Of a stretch of 64,000 bases of DNA, positions 46,300-56,004 are shown piece by piece. The notes beneath the pieces were generated by a model, which was not told the DNA's origin, did not search any database, and saw nothing but the letters and a program-made list of their open reading frames with translations. Every line of letters starts with the position of its first letter. Position 1 is the first letter of the stretch. The position numbers and the translations under genes are program-made. Origin of the DNA: Amaurobius ferox (taxonomy: Eukaryota; Arthropoda; Arachnida; Araneae; Amaurobiidae); assembly GCA_951213105.1 (NCBI GenBank), contig OX578135.1, positions 165,220,750 through 165,284,749 of the forward strand, read 5' to 3'.

Positions 46300-47475
46300 C
46301 TATATATGCTATTGATAATTTAGAACACTCTATTGTAGATTCACAAAAATATTTTGTTATTACTTGTATTGATAAAGCCTGTAATAATTATGCTATTATC
46401 TGAAAAAAAATTCTGTATACAATTTCTGTTAGATTATTTAAAGAATAATAGTCTATTTAAACTTAATTCACACTCCATAAATAGTATCAAACAGAAAATT
46501 ATCAATATATATAATGATTTAAATATTAATTATACATTTTTGAAATCTCCATATATTGTGCTTATTCCTAAATTTCATAAAAATCCTATCAAATTTAGAA
46601 CTGTGACTAGTGGTCATAATCCTTACTCTACTACTGCGAGTAAATTACTACTAAATTATTTAAATGTACTAAATGATAGTTTACGTTTTTCTAGCAATAG
46701 CTACCTTATTCTAAATAATAGTAAAGAATTAAAGAATAAATTAACATCACTTGGTAAACTAATTGGATTTCAAACTTTTGATTTTCAAGGTCTTTTTAAT
46801 AACATTAAGATCTCTGATCTTTATGATGTAATTTTAGCTCTATATAATGCTTATATTACTAACCTATCTACTCATACTAAATTTATCAATTTTCCTAAAC
46901 TTTTCCACTTAGTTCTTTTCAATAATTATATTTTTCAAGGTAATAAATTATACTTACAAGTCTCTGGGGTACCACAAGGTGTATGTAGTAATAGAATGTT
47001 AGCTAATTTATACCTTCATCATTATGAAAATTCTTTTACTTCAACTGATTACAAAATTTACAAATAGGTTGATGATCTGATTTATTTAGTATTTACTGAC
47101 AACTATGCCATAGATATAGATTTCTATCCGAATAATTTGGAATTAATTCCTAATGAAGCCTCTGTAAGTAATAATATGAATTTTTTTAATTTAAATCTAA
47201 TTATTGAACCTACTAATAAGATAGTTACTAATTTATATGATGAGAAAAACTATTTTCATTTTAATATTAATAAAATATTACCTTTTAATTCCTGTAACTC
47301 GGTACAATTGTTTAGAAATATAATTCTTAATCAACTTTTTAAAATTTATAGATTATCAGATAAAAAAGTTCATGCTTTGCACATTAATAACCTAAAAATT
47401 ACCATTAAATTATATAAATATCTTGTATATTTAGTAAATGGTATAGCTAAAAAGTTTAAATTAGCTGAATATTCT
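46300..47475 (+). pseudogene. Penelope-like reverse transcriptase
   Basis: Homology begins upstream of the first long frame with YFVITCIDKACNNYAII, a stop, then the frame from 46,354. Seen in order: PYIVLIPKFHKNPIKFRTVT, LIGFQTFDFQGLFNNIKISD (palm motif with its Asp), VSGVPQGVCSNRMLANLYLH, then K-stop-VDDLIYL at about 47,062, where TAG sits just before the catalytic VDD. After it: MNFFNLNLIIEPTN, VTNLYDEKNYFHFNINKILP, LFRNIILNQLFKIYRLSDKK. Ends at TAA 47,476. GVPQG replaces the GVPMGG of family 1, so two RT families are present. It would need the N-terminal nuclease to transpose. Not functional as it stands. Confidence 0.85.
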
Positions 47476-48145
47476 TAAAATACCCCTCCTTAGTATCTTA
47501 TATTAGCTAATAGTCAACATTCTCTTGAATTAACATTATAATGTATTTACATCCTCTTATAATACTTTACTAGTCCCTTTATTACGTAGCTTTTACTGGA
47601 GAATGTTTCCCATTTTATTGTATTTTTACAACACTGTTATTTAAATCTTACGATTGGCAACAGTAGATCTCCACTTTTAACTCCTGCGATTGGCAACAAT
47701 GGCCTCGTCTTTTACTGCTCATGGTTAGGACATATGCAGTATTTTAGAAGGTATTTTTATATTCCTATTTTATTTTTCAATCTTTTTGCTTGTAGTCCAA
47801 GTAGACAAAATTTATATATATTATCTATCTCTGTCTTAAAAAAAAAGCAATTTTTGTTCATTTTGAATAGATACTTGGACTTGAAAAATAATTTGTTCAA
47901 AATGTACAACTTTTTAGGACTAGTGCTTATCCACGTGTATAGCTTTAATGCTTGGTTATTTTATGTTTTTCAATTTTCGAATTCTCACCATTGATATTTG
48001 TTTGTTTAGTTTGATGGCTATGCATTTTAATCTCCTCTTGATTGATGTTTCTCTTTTATCCTTCTTTATTGGTATTTTATAAGTTAGGGATTAATGAGTT
48101 ACAACTTTTGTATTCTATCATTGGATTTTCATATTATATCTTTTT

Positions 48146-48146
<1 letters not shown>

Positions 48147-48240
<94 letters not shown>
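48147..48240. repeat. (AT)n tract between two Penelope 3' ends
   Basis: About 94 bp of AT. A family 2 element ends on its left; a reverse family 1 3' end begins on its right. Confidence 0.97.
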
Positions 48241-48242
<2 letters not shown>

Positions 48243-48574
48243 CAAATAAAATTATTAAGGAAAAAATGGGAATCAAGCCAAAGGGAAAGCATTAATGGCC
48301 GAGGGGGATTGTAACCCCTCGTTCCCGATTATAGCATGCTATTACACCCAGGTAACACTCCCGGTACCAAATACTTTGCCGAAACTTGACTTCCGAAATG
48401 GTGTCGAGCACAAGACACTGACCGTGGAAGTTTCGCGTTGGCTTGATTCCCATGTTTTCCTTATTAATTTTATTTGCTATAACTGCTTTACGTACTTGTG
48501 CAGCATTGCGCCATCTACGTTAAGCCTTTTTCATACTTTTGTATGCTTTCGTTTTCTTCATCTGATTACTTTTG

Positions 48575-48575
<1 letters not shown>
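48241..48575 (-). mobile_element. Penelope-like 3' end only (family 1)
   Basis: Reverse fragment carrying the conserved motif (48,290-48,380: GGCCGAGGGGGATTGTAACC, GGTAACACTCCCGG in plus strand) but no RT, confined between (AT)n tracts 48,240 and 48,576-48,612. It is a strongly 5'-truncated insertion. Confidence 0.68.
48285..48380 (-). ncRNA. conserved 3'-UTR structured motif, copy 4
   Basis: Sense (minus): CCGGGAGTGTTACC, AGCATGCTAT, CGGGAACGAGGGGTTACAAT, CCCCCTCGGCC. The clearest version: GAGGGGT and the C-run flank a short TACAA loop. Confidence 0.6.
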
Positions 48576-48614
<39 letters not shown>

Positions 48615-48654
48615 ATATAGATAGATAGATAGATATGTATATACATATATACAC

Positions 48655-49960
48655 TCTTTTGCAAAAAAAAAAAACGAAGCATCCCTAAAAAATAATCCGA
48701 TCATCTCGAAATTTCGCATGCAAATTCCTTTGTACCAAGTATGCAAATGATTAAATTTGCAAGGCCAATGAGTGTTAACCACGGTCATAGCTCACGTTTC
48801 TACTGCGCAACTAGCATCCTATAAAACAGATAAGAAATGTGGACGGTTTATCTTTGCCCGTTATCGGCGTTGCAGTTCCATGGAGACACAACCAGTAATG
48901 TCGTTACGACGTTGTCGAAGACCTTATAAGCAATTAGGTGAGTTCGAACGTGATCGTATAGTCGGGTTGCGTGAAGTTGGCTGGTCATACCGAGCAATAG
49001 GCCGCCACCTGCACCGAATGGACACTGCTGTGCAAAAGTACTGGCAGCAATGGCAGCTCATCGGCGGAATGAAGGTTCTAGAAGGCCAAGGTACACGAAT
49101 GCGAGGCAAGATCGGATGATTGTCCACAGGCCCGAACTGGCCCAACGGCATTATTGCCCGCCATCCAACGTGCTACAGTCCCTTCCATACTACCCTTGGT
49201 ACCTTCCACCATCTAACGGCGCTTGGCTGAGGTGGGGGTTACGCTCACGACGCCCTTTAAGACGTCTGCCCATAACCCCACAACTTCAACAGAGTCGTTT
49301 GGAGTGGTGTCCTAGTCGAACATCATGGCTGCCAGCAGATAAGCATCGCATAGTGTCCAGCGATGAATCACACTTCAGTCTTTTAGCTGATGACCATCGG
49401 GCACGTGTGTGGAGGCGCCAGAGCCAGAGGACGCAATCAGCCTTTGTTTTGCACAGGCACACATCCATTACATCGGGTGTGGGGTGCTAACTCTTACGAT
49501 TGCAAATCGCCCTAGTCATCCTACGTTCAATTTTAACAGCTCAACGATATGCTCCTTCGACCATTTGCGTTACCCTTCATGGCACGTTATTCTGGAGCCA
49601 TTTTCCAACAAGAAAATGCCACGCCACATACGGCTCGCATATCTGTGGACTGTCTCCGTGCTGTTGATACTGTTCCTTGGCCAGCAAGTTCAGCAGATCT
49701 TTCGACAATCGAACATGTATGGGACATGCTAGGCGGCCAGATTCGGGCACCCCGAAATGTAGGAGATCTGGAGTCACAATTGAAGAATGCCTGGCAGAAT
49801 GTGTCGCAGTATGACATTAGGAAACTTTATCACCCCTTACCTAGACGTAGACAAGCATGCATTGCGGCCAAGGGGTGTTTTACCAATTACTGATTTGAAA
49901 ATTCAATGTGCTAACCATTGATGGGTGCTGCGGCCTTGATTTTGTAATCATTTCATTACC
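48655..49960 (+). mobile_element. Tc1-like element 2
   Basis: Non-coding 5' leader from about 48,655 (CTCTTTTGCAAAAAAAA), transposase remnant 48,898-49,893, then a ~70 bp tail. I did not find convincing matched TIRs, so the borders are approximate. Confidence 0.6.
48898..49893 (+). pseudogene. Tc1-like transposase, inactivated
   Basis: From ATG 48,898: MSLRRCRRPYKQLGEFERDR then IVGLREVGWSYRAIGRHLHR, the first helix-turn-helix. Frame shifts occur near 49,080, through the linker, and near 49,490. DDE parts: VSSDESHFSLLADDHRARVW (Asp present), GAIFQQENATPHTARIS (Glu where the second Asp is expected), ADLSTIEHVWDMLGG (final Glu present). C-terminal YHPLPRRRQACIAAKGCFTN ends at TGA 49,891. The Asp-to-Glu change plus shifts mean it is dead. 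Same broad family as 11,147-12,133, but a separate lineage: both have the PRRR..CI C-terminal motif, yet different lesions. Confidence 0.9.
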
Positions 49961-50050
49961 TGTGTATGAGCTGTACGCGTATGTAATTTCAATAAAACAG
50001 TCACTTTCTTCATGCTAGTGCTTTCTTCATGGTATTACTTTCTTCAAGTA

Positions 50051-51232
50051 CAAACAAGAAAGATCAATCATGCATAAAGCATTGATTATGAAACACTTTC
50101 CAACTTCAATGCAATTCTATTTAAACATCTCTAAAATGCGATACATTCCTCGGTAATATTTTTAAAATTATCATAATACTACATTAATGTATTATATTTG
50201 AAAACTTCATCTAAAACAAATGCACTTTTTCAAACGACGTCATCGAAATATAAATCGGCTGGCTCTTTAAATAAAAGCAACATTTCATTCATAAACATTT
50301 TTCCATTCATTTCATTCACCACAATACAATAATAATTAATTTTATTTAAAGGTGCAAGTAATTTAACTTTATGCTCAAAACTTCATCAAAAAATCATTTG
50401 CTTCTCTGTAAAATTAATTATTGTTTCATTTATATCAGCTATATTGCAGACTCCATGGGCTAAATAATTTTGCGTTAAGGAAATGCAGCAATTCTTATAC
50501 AACTCATTCTGCATCTTTTGGTATTTATATCCTCGATAAGTGAAAAGTAGGCTTCGTTGTAGAAATAATCAAAGTTGAATGATCATTTAAACTTAACTGT
50601 ATTGTAATTGCGTTGTTTCATGATAGATGCACAGAATTTAAGCAAAAATAAAGCCGTTTTGGGGCGGATGCAACACTAAATATGAATTAAAAAGAACTTT
50701 AAAAATCACGATTTTGACACAAGATGGATGCCATATTTAATTTTGAAGTGGGTCACGTGATCTCTTCATATAATGATCACGTGATCTCTTCATATAATGA
50801 TCACGTGATCTCTTCATATAATGATCACGTGATCTCTTCATATAAAGGATGTAATTATTATTTTAATTTTTATTTAAAAAACTACTGAATATATTTTGCT
50901 GAATTTTTTTTTTATATATTTTATAGGATAATTTGAATATTTCCTTAAACTTTCGAAACAATTTGTGAATTTTAAATCCGCTTAAAAAATGTTTGAAAAA
51001 TTAGGTCTCATAGAGTTCAATGTATTTCATTTTTTCAACCCAGGTTCAAACCAAAACTAATTGGGTGATATCATTTATTTATATTCCCATAGGTCCCACA
51101 GACAGTCTGAGCAATATACTAAAATTTCATTTTGATAAAGTCATTTTTACGGCAGTTATCGTGCTAACGGACAGACAGACAGAATGAACAAAGTCATAAC
51201 CACCTTTTAACTATTTTGTAAAGTGTTAAAAA
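50051..51232 (+). repeat. repeat family A, copy 7 (full length)
   Basis: Best-delimited copy: AACAAGAAAGATCAATCATG start at 50,051 to TTTTGTAAAGTGTTAAAAA. Inside, a 24-bp unit (CACGTGATCTCTTCATATAA) is repeated about four times at 50,755-50,845. The terminal hairpin's left stem is decayed (aaccacctttt). Confidence 0.78.
50755..50845 (+). repeat. 24-bp tandem repeat with CACGTG
   Basis: Unit GATCACGTGATCTCTTCATA repeated about four times; other family A copies have only one or two. Each carries the palindrome TCACGTGA. Confidence 0.92.
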
Positions 51233-51492
51233 CCCATCTGTAGTATATCCGTTACAAATAAGTAACTATAGACCAAGACTAGGGATTAAAATATTAGGTA
51301 ACTTATCACTATAATTGTAAAGGAGATGAGGGGGAAAATTGTATACAAAATTCATTATTAAATAGATAAATATGAAGTCGCAAACATGGCAAAAGTGAGA
51401 AAAGACAATAACAATTAACTCAAGCTATAGATCAAGACATGGAGAACAATCGGTTGAAACTACATAAAAAATGCTGGTTAATTCGGAATTAC

Positions 51493-51596
51493 ACACTCTT
51501 CAGAACCGGCCGTCCGAAAAAAGCCGGCCGTCCAAATAGTTGCTCTTAGTCCTCTGGACGAGTCGGACGGTCTGGGTCTTCAACACTCTTCAGAAC
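51493..51596 (+). repeat. 76 bp SINE tail with 14-bp duplication
   Basis: SINE 3' end (CGGCCGTCC.. to GAGTCGGACGGTCTGGGTC) at 51,507-51,582, flanked by ACACTCTTCAGAAC at 51,493-51,506 and 51,583-51,596. The GCCGGCCGTCC segment is doubled at its 5' side. Confidence 0.9.
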
Positions 51597-51680
51597 AGCC
51601 ATGTAATCCGAATTAAAACCGAAAAAATAGCCAGTCTCTGACAATGACGATAGTATTTAAATATAGACATCATTGGAACT

Positions 51681-51688
51681 GTCTACTG
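51681..51688. repeat. hAT target duplication, left
   Basis: GTCTACTG directly before CAGTGTTTCCC; repeated at 53,324-53,331. Confidence 0.93.
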
Positions 51689-51887
51689 CAGTGTTTCCCA
51701 AACTGTGCGCCGCGAAGTATAGTTGGGTGCGCCGCGAAAGAATTAAAATTATACTAAAAATGAGCAAAATATGAAATAAAACTCTTAATATAAATCATTA
51801 ATATTAAAACAATATAAAGTCTTGCATGTTTGTTGCGTAGTGCTCAGTTCAATACGAATGCTAGTTTCCTTTAAAAAATTATATACC

Positions 51888-51923
<36 letters not shown>

Positions 51924-52239
51924 TTGAATTACATATAATTATTATTAATACATACCCTTATGCTTGTTGAATCCTCCAACATATTATATAATAAATTTAC
52001 ACTTATACGGTATTTTGGGTACAAAAGTGTTTTTAATGATCACAATTGGTACGTCTGTCATATGTCGCTGGCAGTTGTTCTCATACGTTTTAATATTTAT
52101 TAATTTTGATTAAAAAATCCATATGATAATTCCTGGTATATTTATTTTATTTATGTAAATATGTTATAAGTTAATTAAAAAATCTACTTACTCATTATAA
52201 ATAAAATTCATGGAAGAAGCAAATACGAATGCAAAATTG

Positions 52240-53071
52240 TAAATTGATTTATTAACAGCCAATGATTCCCAGCATAAATGTTTAATTTTACACACGAAAA
52301 TCAAGTGGCTATCAAGAGGAAAGGTTTTAAGTAGCATACATGAACTCTAGAAATAATTACTTGTTTTCTTTGAAGGAGAAAAACACCAACGTTTCTGTAA
52401 CTATTTAAAATGAAATTTTTGGATTTCTAGACTGGAATGTTTAACAGAGATATTTACACATCTTAATAATCTTAGCACAATAATGCAAGGTGAAACTGAA
52501 AATATTTTTACTTCGACAGATAAACTAATTGCATTTCAGGAAAAAAAAAGCAATTTGGAAAACTGGAGCTAAAAATGGTAACTTTGAAATGTTTTCATTA
52601 CTTGGTAAAACCATCATGAAAGAAATGACTGCTATTGTAGTTGAGCATTTGACAATTCTGGAACAAAAATTAAACTATTATTTTCCATCACTGAATACAG
52701 AAGATTATGACTGGGTCCGAAATCCATTCATAAAAATTTTACCTGATATTGGTTTGAACTTAAAAGAAGATGAAGAATTGGCTTCTATTTCCAGTGATCG
52801 GGGACTTAAAATCAAGCATGCAGAATTACCTATTGATGCATTTTGGATTTCTATTAGAGAAGAATATCCCTCGGTAGCTAAAAAAACATTATCCGTTTTG
52901 ACGCAGTTTTCCACACCATAGTTATGTGAATTGGGATTTTCTTCACACATTAAATGTAAAAAAAGAGCGAGACTTCATTGCATTGAAGATGAAATGAGGG
53001 TCTGTTTATCTGAAATATTTCCAAACATAGAAAATGTGGCGAAAAAACATCAAACCCATGTTTCACATTGA
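52240..53071 (+). pseudogene. hAT transposase, C-terminal half
   Basis: First readable part at about 52,270: HKCLILHTKIKWLSRGKVLS, typical of ZBED5/SCAND3/FAM200-type proteins, then several stops. Next, NLSTIMQGETENIFTSTDKL, a shift at the A-run near 52,540, and an open frame with FEMFSLLGKTIMKEMTAIVV. The hAT dimerisation region reads AFWISIREEYPSVAKKTLSV, LTQFSTP, TAG in place of a Tyr codon, LCELGFSSHIKCKKRARL, EDEMRVCLSEIFPNI. Ends at TGA 53,069. BED zinc finger and N-terminal catalytic part are gone. hAT enzymes cut and paste with 8-bp duplications, as seen at the borders. An in-frame TTG at 52,529 is not a real start. Confidence 0.92.
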
Positions 53072-53191
53072 TAATTTTTTTTATTTATCGAACAAAAAGT
53101 AAGTACTATACTTAATAATTTTCTTTAGTTTCATTTTTTATGTTCATATGTATAAATACTCATTATTTATGTTCGCATGTATATATTTATG

Positions 53192-53197
<6 letters not shown>

Positions 53198-53257
<60 letters not shown>
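53198..53257. repeat. (CA)n(TA)n microsatellite
   Basis: CA repeats passing into TA repeats, just inside the hAT right end. Confidence 0.96.
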
Positions 53258-53323
53258 AGTGCGCCGCAAAATTTTCATTTGTTGTAAAGTGCGCCGCGAG
53301 TTAAAAAAGTTTGGGAAACACTG

Positions 53324-53331
53324 GTCTACTG
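53324..53331. repeat. hAT target duplication, right
   Basis: GTCTACTG directly after AAACACTG. Confidence 0.93.
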
Positions 53332-53528
53332 GCTAATTGAAGGATGAATAATAGAATATAAAATAATTAAAAAACAGAAATATAAACTTACATGTACAGT
53401 CGCCACGTGTGAGTTGATATGTTTGCAACCGAACATGCAGCAACAGCACACTACATCTAACCGTTAATGCGAGTGGAAACCGGAATGATCATAATAGAGA
53501 ACGTGAACGAAAAAGTTTTAACTGAAGT

Positions 53529-53623
53529 CTTTCAAAAATAGTAATCAGTATAGGACTCAGGACAAGTGGAAAGTGGTCTTTCAGAAATAGTAATCAGTAT
53601 AAGACTCAGGACAAGTGGAAAGT
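53529..53623 (+). repeat. ~48-bp tandem duplication
   Basis: TTTCARAAATAGTAATCAGTATARGACTC..GGACAAGTGGAAAGT occurs twice in tandem. Confidence 0.9.
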
Positions 53624-53870
53624 TAGGTTAAGAATCGGTGGAATTCACAAAAATGTGTTATCCAAGCAAGGATAAATAATGCATATGTAAAATTATTATG
53701 TAGTGTATTTGAAATTATTAGTAATATTATTAACAAAATTTTCCGGATATAATTTTGACAAATGCGTTTAAGATTATTGATATGGAGATAGTGAAACTGA
53801 GGATTTGAAAGTCGATGTATTCGAAATAGCTGGTTTAAAATGATGTTTCTAAGCAATGGAATAGAATTAC
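53624..53870 (-). pseudogene. Penelope-like RT C-terminal fragment (family 2)
   Basis: Minus-strand LLRNIILNQLFRIHRLSNPQ and FHYLHINNLKRICQNYIRKI align with LFRNIILNQLFKIYRLSDKK and LHINNLK of the family 2 element at 47.3-47.4 kb. No catalytic motif; a short remnant. Confidence 0.75.
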
Positions 53871-54776
53871 AAGATCGATATGATAGCAGCTTAATGGTAG
53901 TGAAGTTATAAGATTCTTTTTATCCTATAGATTGGTAATAGCATGATTATGGAGGGTATCTAAATTTAAGCCTTCACAAAATTAAGTCTTAACAATAACA
54001 ATTTTCTTTTTCGATTTCATAAGTAATTTTAATTTTTGTAATTTTATATGTGATCGCATTCAGTCATTGCAATGGACCATCTCGCACTTCATCGGAGGTT
54101 CGATCTTCCTCTGCTCTGGATCAGATCCGTTTTAAAGAGAGGTGGGCGGGATGCACATAATGGGTGGGTTCTTGGCATTCGAGAGACCGACCCGAGCAAC
54201 ATCGGATAATTCGTTCTAATTCCTTATAATTTAACCTCATATGCAGGTGTTCCAGAAGATTTTATTTTAAACACCAGCATCTAAAGGGAAAGATCATTTA
54301 CAATATAAAGAAACCGCACTCTAGATTGTTTTGTTTGAGTTAAAGCCCTGTCTACATTTTGTGATTTCTAAAATGAAGTACGCCTGCGGTTTCTTTATAA
54401 AACATTCGTTTACCATCTTTAGGGGGTGTCAACACGGGATATCCAATATAAGGGGATTTTAGTCCTTGGAGTCATTAATGAAAGTAGAATGATTTATTGG
54501 AGAAAGGAAGAGATTTCAATTAATGGGATCAAACAGTTTCGTCTGACACACTCACGTACACGTATTTCGAAGATATTTTGTGCATTTCAGGTGAATTTTT
54601 CGTGTCCTCTCATTCCTGTGCCAAGTGATGAATCAAGGCAGGGATTACAAAAGAATAAATATCCTATAATGCAGACGGTCAGCTTTAAATCGCATAGAAG
54701 TGTAGAGGCTGTTTAATTCACTCAAATCGGAAGGTGGAGGAGATATAGATTTTAGGTGAGAAAACCAAACTATTTC
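53871..54776. other. no gene seen
   Basis: Contains a GC-richer patch at 54,100-54,200. The ORF at 54,426-54,716 (96 codons) has no recognised motif, and no splice or promoter context supports it. Confidence 0.4.
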
Positions 54777-54865
54777 ACACCACAAGCTGACCCGGCCGTC
54801 CAACTGGTTACTCTAAGTCCTCTGGACGAGTCGGACGGTCTGGGTCTTCAACACCACAAGCTGAC
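54777..54865 (+). repeat. 59 bp SINE tail with 15-bp duplication
   Basis: SINE 3' end 54,792-54,850 flanked by the perfect duplication ACACCACAAGCTGAC (54,777-54,791 and 54,851-54,865). Confidence 0.93.
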
Positions 54866-55389
54866 AAGCACAATCGTTCAAAGGCAACACAAGGTCAAGT
54901 GGTTATTTCAGAGAAAGCGTGCCAGTGAACAATCGAGGCAGGTGATTTACGCTCTCCCCCTCCTTCTCATCACACTAATTACGACACGAGAAGGTCTTCC
55001 AAAGCTAGAGATTACGAAACTTCGCTAACAACTTTATTTGAACCTCGGTTTTTTCAGAACGAACATCTTGTTCGCCTGTTCGCTGAAAAGTGAAATTGCC
55101 CTTCCTCTCCACCTGTTTATGTCAGCAGGTGCTCTCCGCGAATTCTATTCTTTTCTAGTTGGTGTATGGAAGACATAGACCTTATTATGGAAGAGAGGGT
55201 GGGGGGCGTACGTTGGCGGAATATTTTAACTCTAATCAATCTTATCTGTTCTTCGATAATGTAGTAGATTATCAGTAGGGAGGAATTACTACTTTACATA
55301 CATAGTAAAATGTATCAATAACTATAGAAATAATCAGTATAATGTTAGCAAACCTATAGTGTACTTCTATAGCCCTAATAATATATAGG
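54866..55389. other. no gene seen
   Basis: No motif. The frame at 54,756-55,028 runs through the SINE tail and is not a gene. Confidence 0.45.
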
Positions 55390-56000
55390 GAAAGTGTTGC
55401 AACCAAGTTGAAAATTCGAGTTCAAAGTTTCGAATGAAAAGCACGTTTCATTCAAGCATCCTTGAACTCGAATCGAGCGTTTTTGAGGTGATGTATGTGT
55501 GTGTGCGCGCGCGATATCTCATTAACAAATTAAATGTTTCGGTGGAAATAATTTGGTAAGATTATAAAATCAGTAAATACTGGAACCCTGTTGACTTTAA
55601 CTGCAATCAAATGTTCAGAAGCCCCCCCCCCCCCACTCACCCCAAATTTCGAATTTATGTATGAAAAAACAAAACCTTCAATAATGTTAAATAAATAATC
55701 ATTTCATGCGTAATTTATCATTAAAAAACGAATGGTACCATCTTTAGAACGCTAGCAAGAATCGTTCTCGATTATGCACGTTATCGGATGAATTTACTAA
55801 AAAAAAATTTACATAGACTTAAAAAGTGTCAATTATAACAAATATGTCCACTTTCCATATGAAATATCATACAAAAAAATGACTAACTCCATTCTCGTTG
55901 ATCTTGATCGCTCCATTCATGAGTGAAGACACTTATGTAATAGTTTTGATTTTTTGTCTCCCAAAAATTCGTCCATAGTCATTTATTTCACGAGATAATA
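55390..56000 (+). repeat. repeat family S, copy 3
   Basis: Shares TATAGGGAAAGTGTTGCAAC start, CATCCTTGAACTCGAATCG, GATATCTCATTAACAAATTA, AATACTGGAA and TTGATCTTGATCGCTCCATT with copies at 15.3 and 38.4-39.3 kb. C-run at 55,622-55,634. Confidence 0.68.
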
Positions 56001-56004
56001 ATTA

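Larger units (their letters stand above)
45122..48146 (+). mobile_element. permuted Penelope-like element (family 2)
   Basis: About 3.0 kb between two (AT)n tracts. Order on the plus strand: Cys-rich segment plus GIY-YIG nuclease (45,210-45,690), linker, reverse transcriptase (46,300-47,475), ~670 bp 3' region related to 12,236-12,955. Penelope elements usually carry GIY-YIG after the RT; an N-terminal GIY-YIG is the mark of the permuted Chlamys/Naiad clade, described as common in invertebrates. The copy is riddled with stops and shifts. Confidence 0.8.
51689..53323 (+). mobile_element. hAT element (ZBED/SCAND3-like) with 8-bp duplication
   Basis: TIRs CAGTGTTTCCCAAACT and AGTTTGGGAAACACTG, perfect 8-bp duplication GTCTACTG, and subterminal GCGCCGCG motifs twice at each end (51,707, 51,730; 53,262, 53,291). 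Length 1,635 bp. It contains the C-terminal half of a hAT transposase. The 5' coding half is missing and replaced by AT-rich DNA and microsatellites. Confidence 0.95.

Noticed and set aside
47059..47076. TAG before VDD as a recoded codon in the Penelope RT
   Set aside because: Some permuted Penelopes are reported to use selenocysteine (UGA), but this is UAG in a copy with many other lesions; simple decay is enough.
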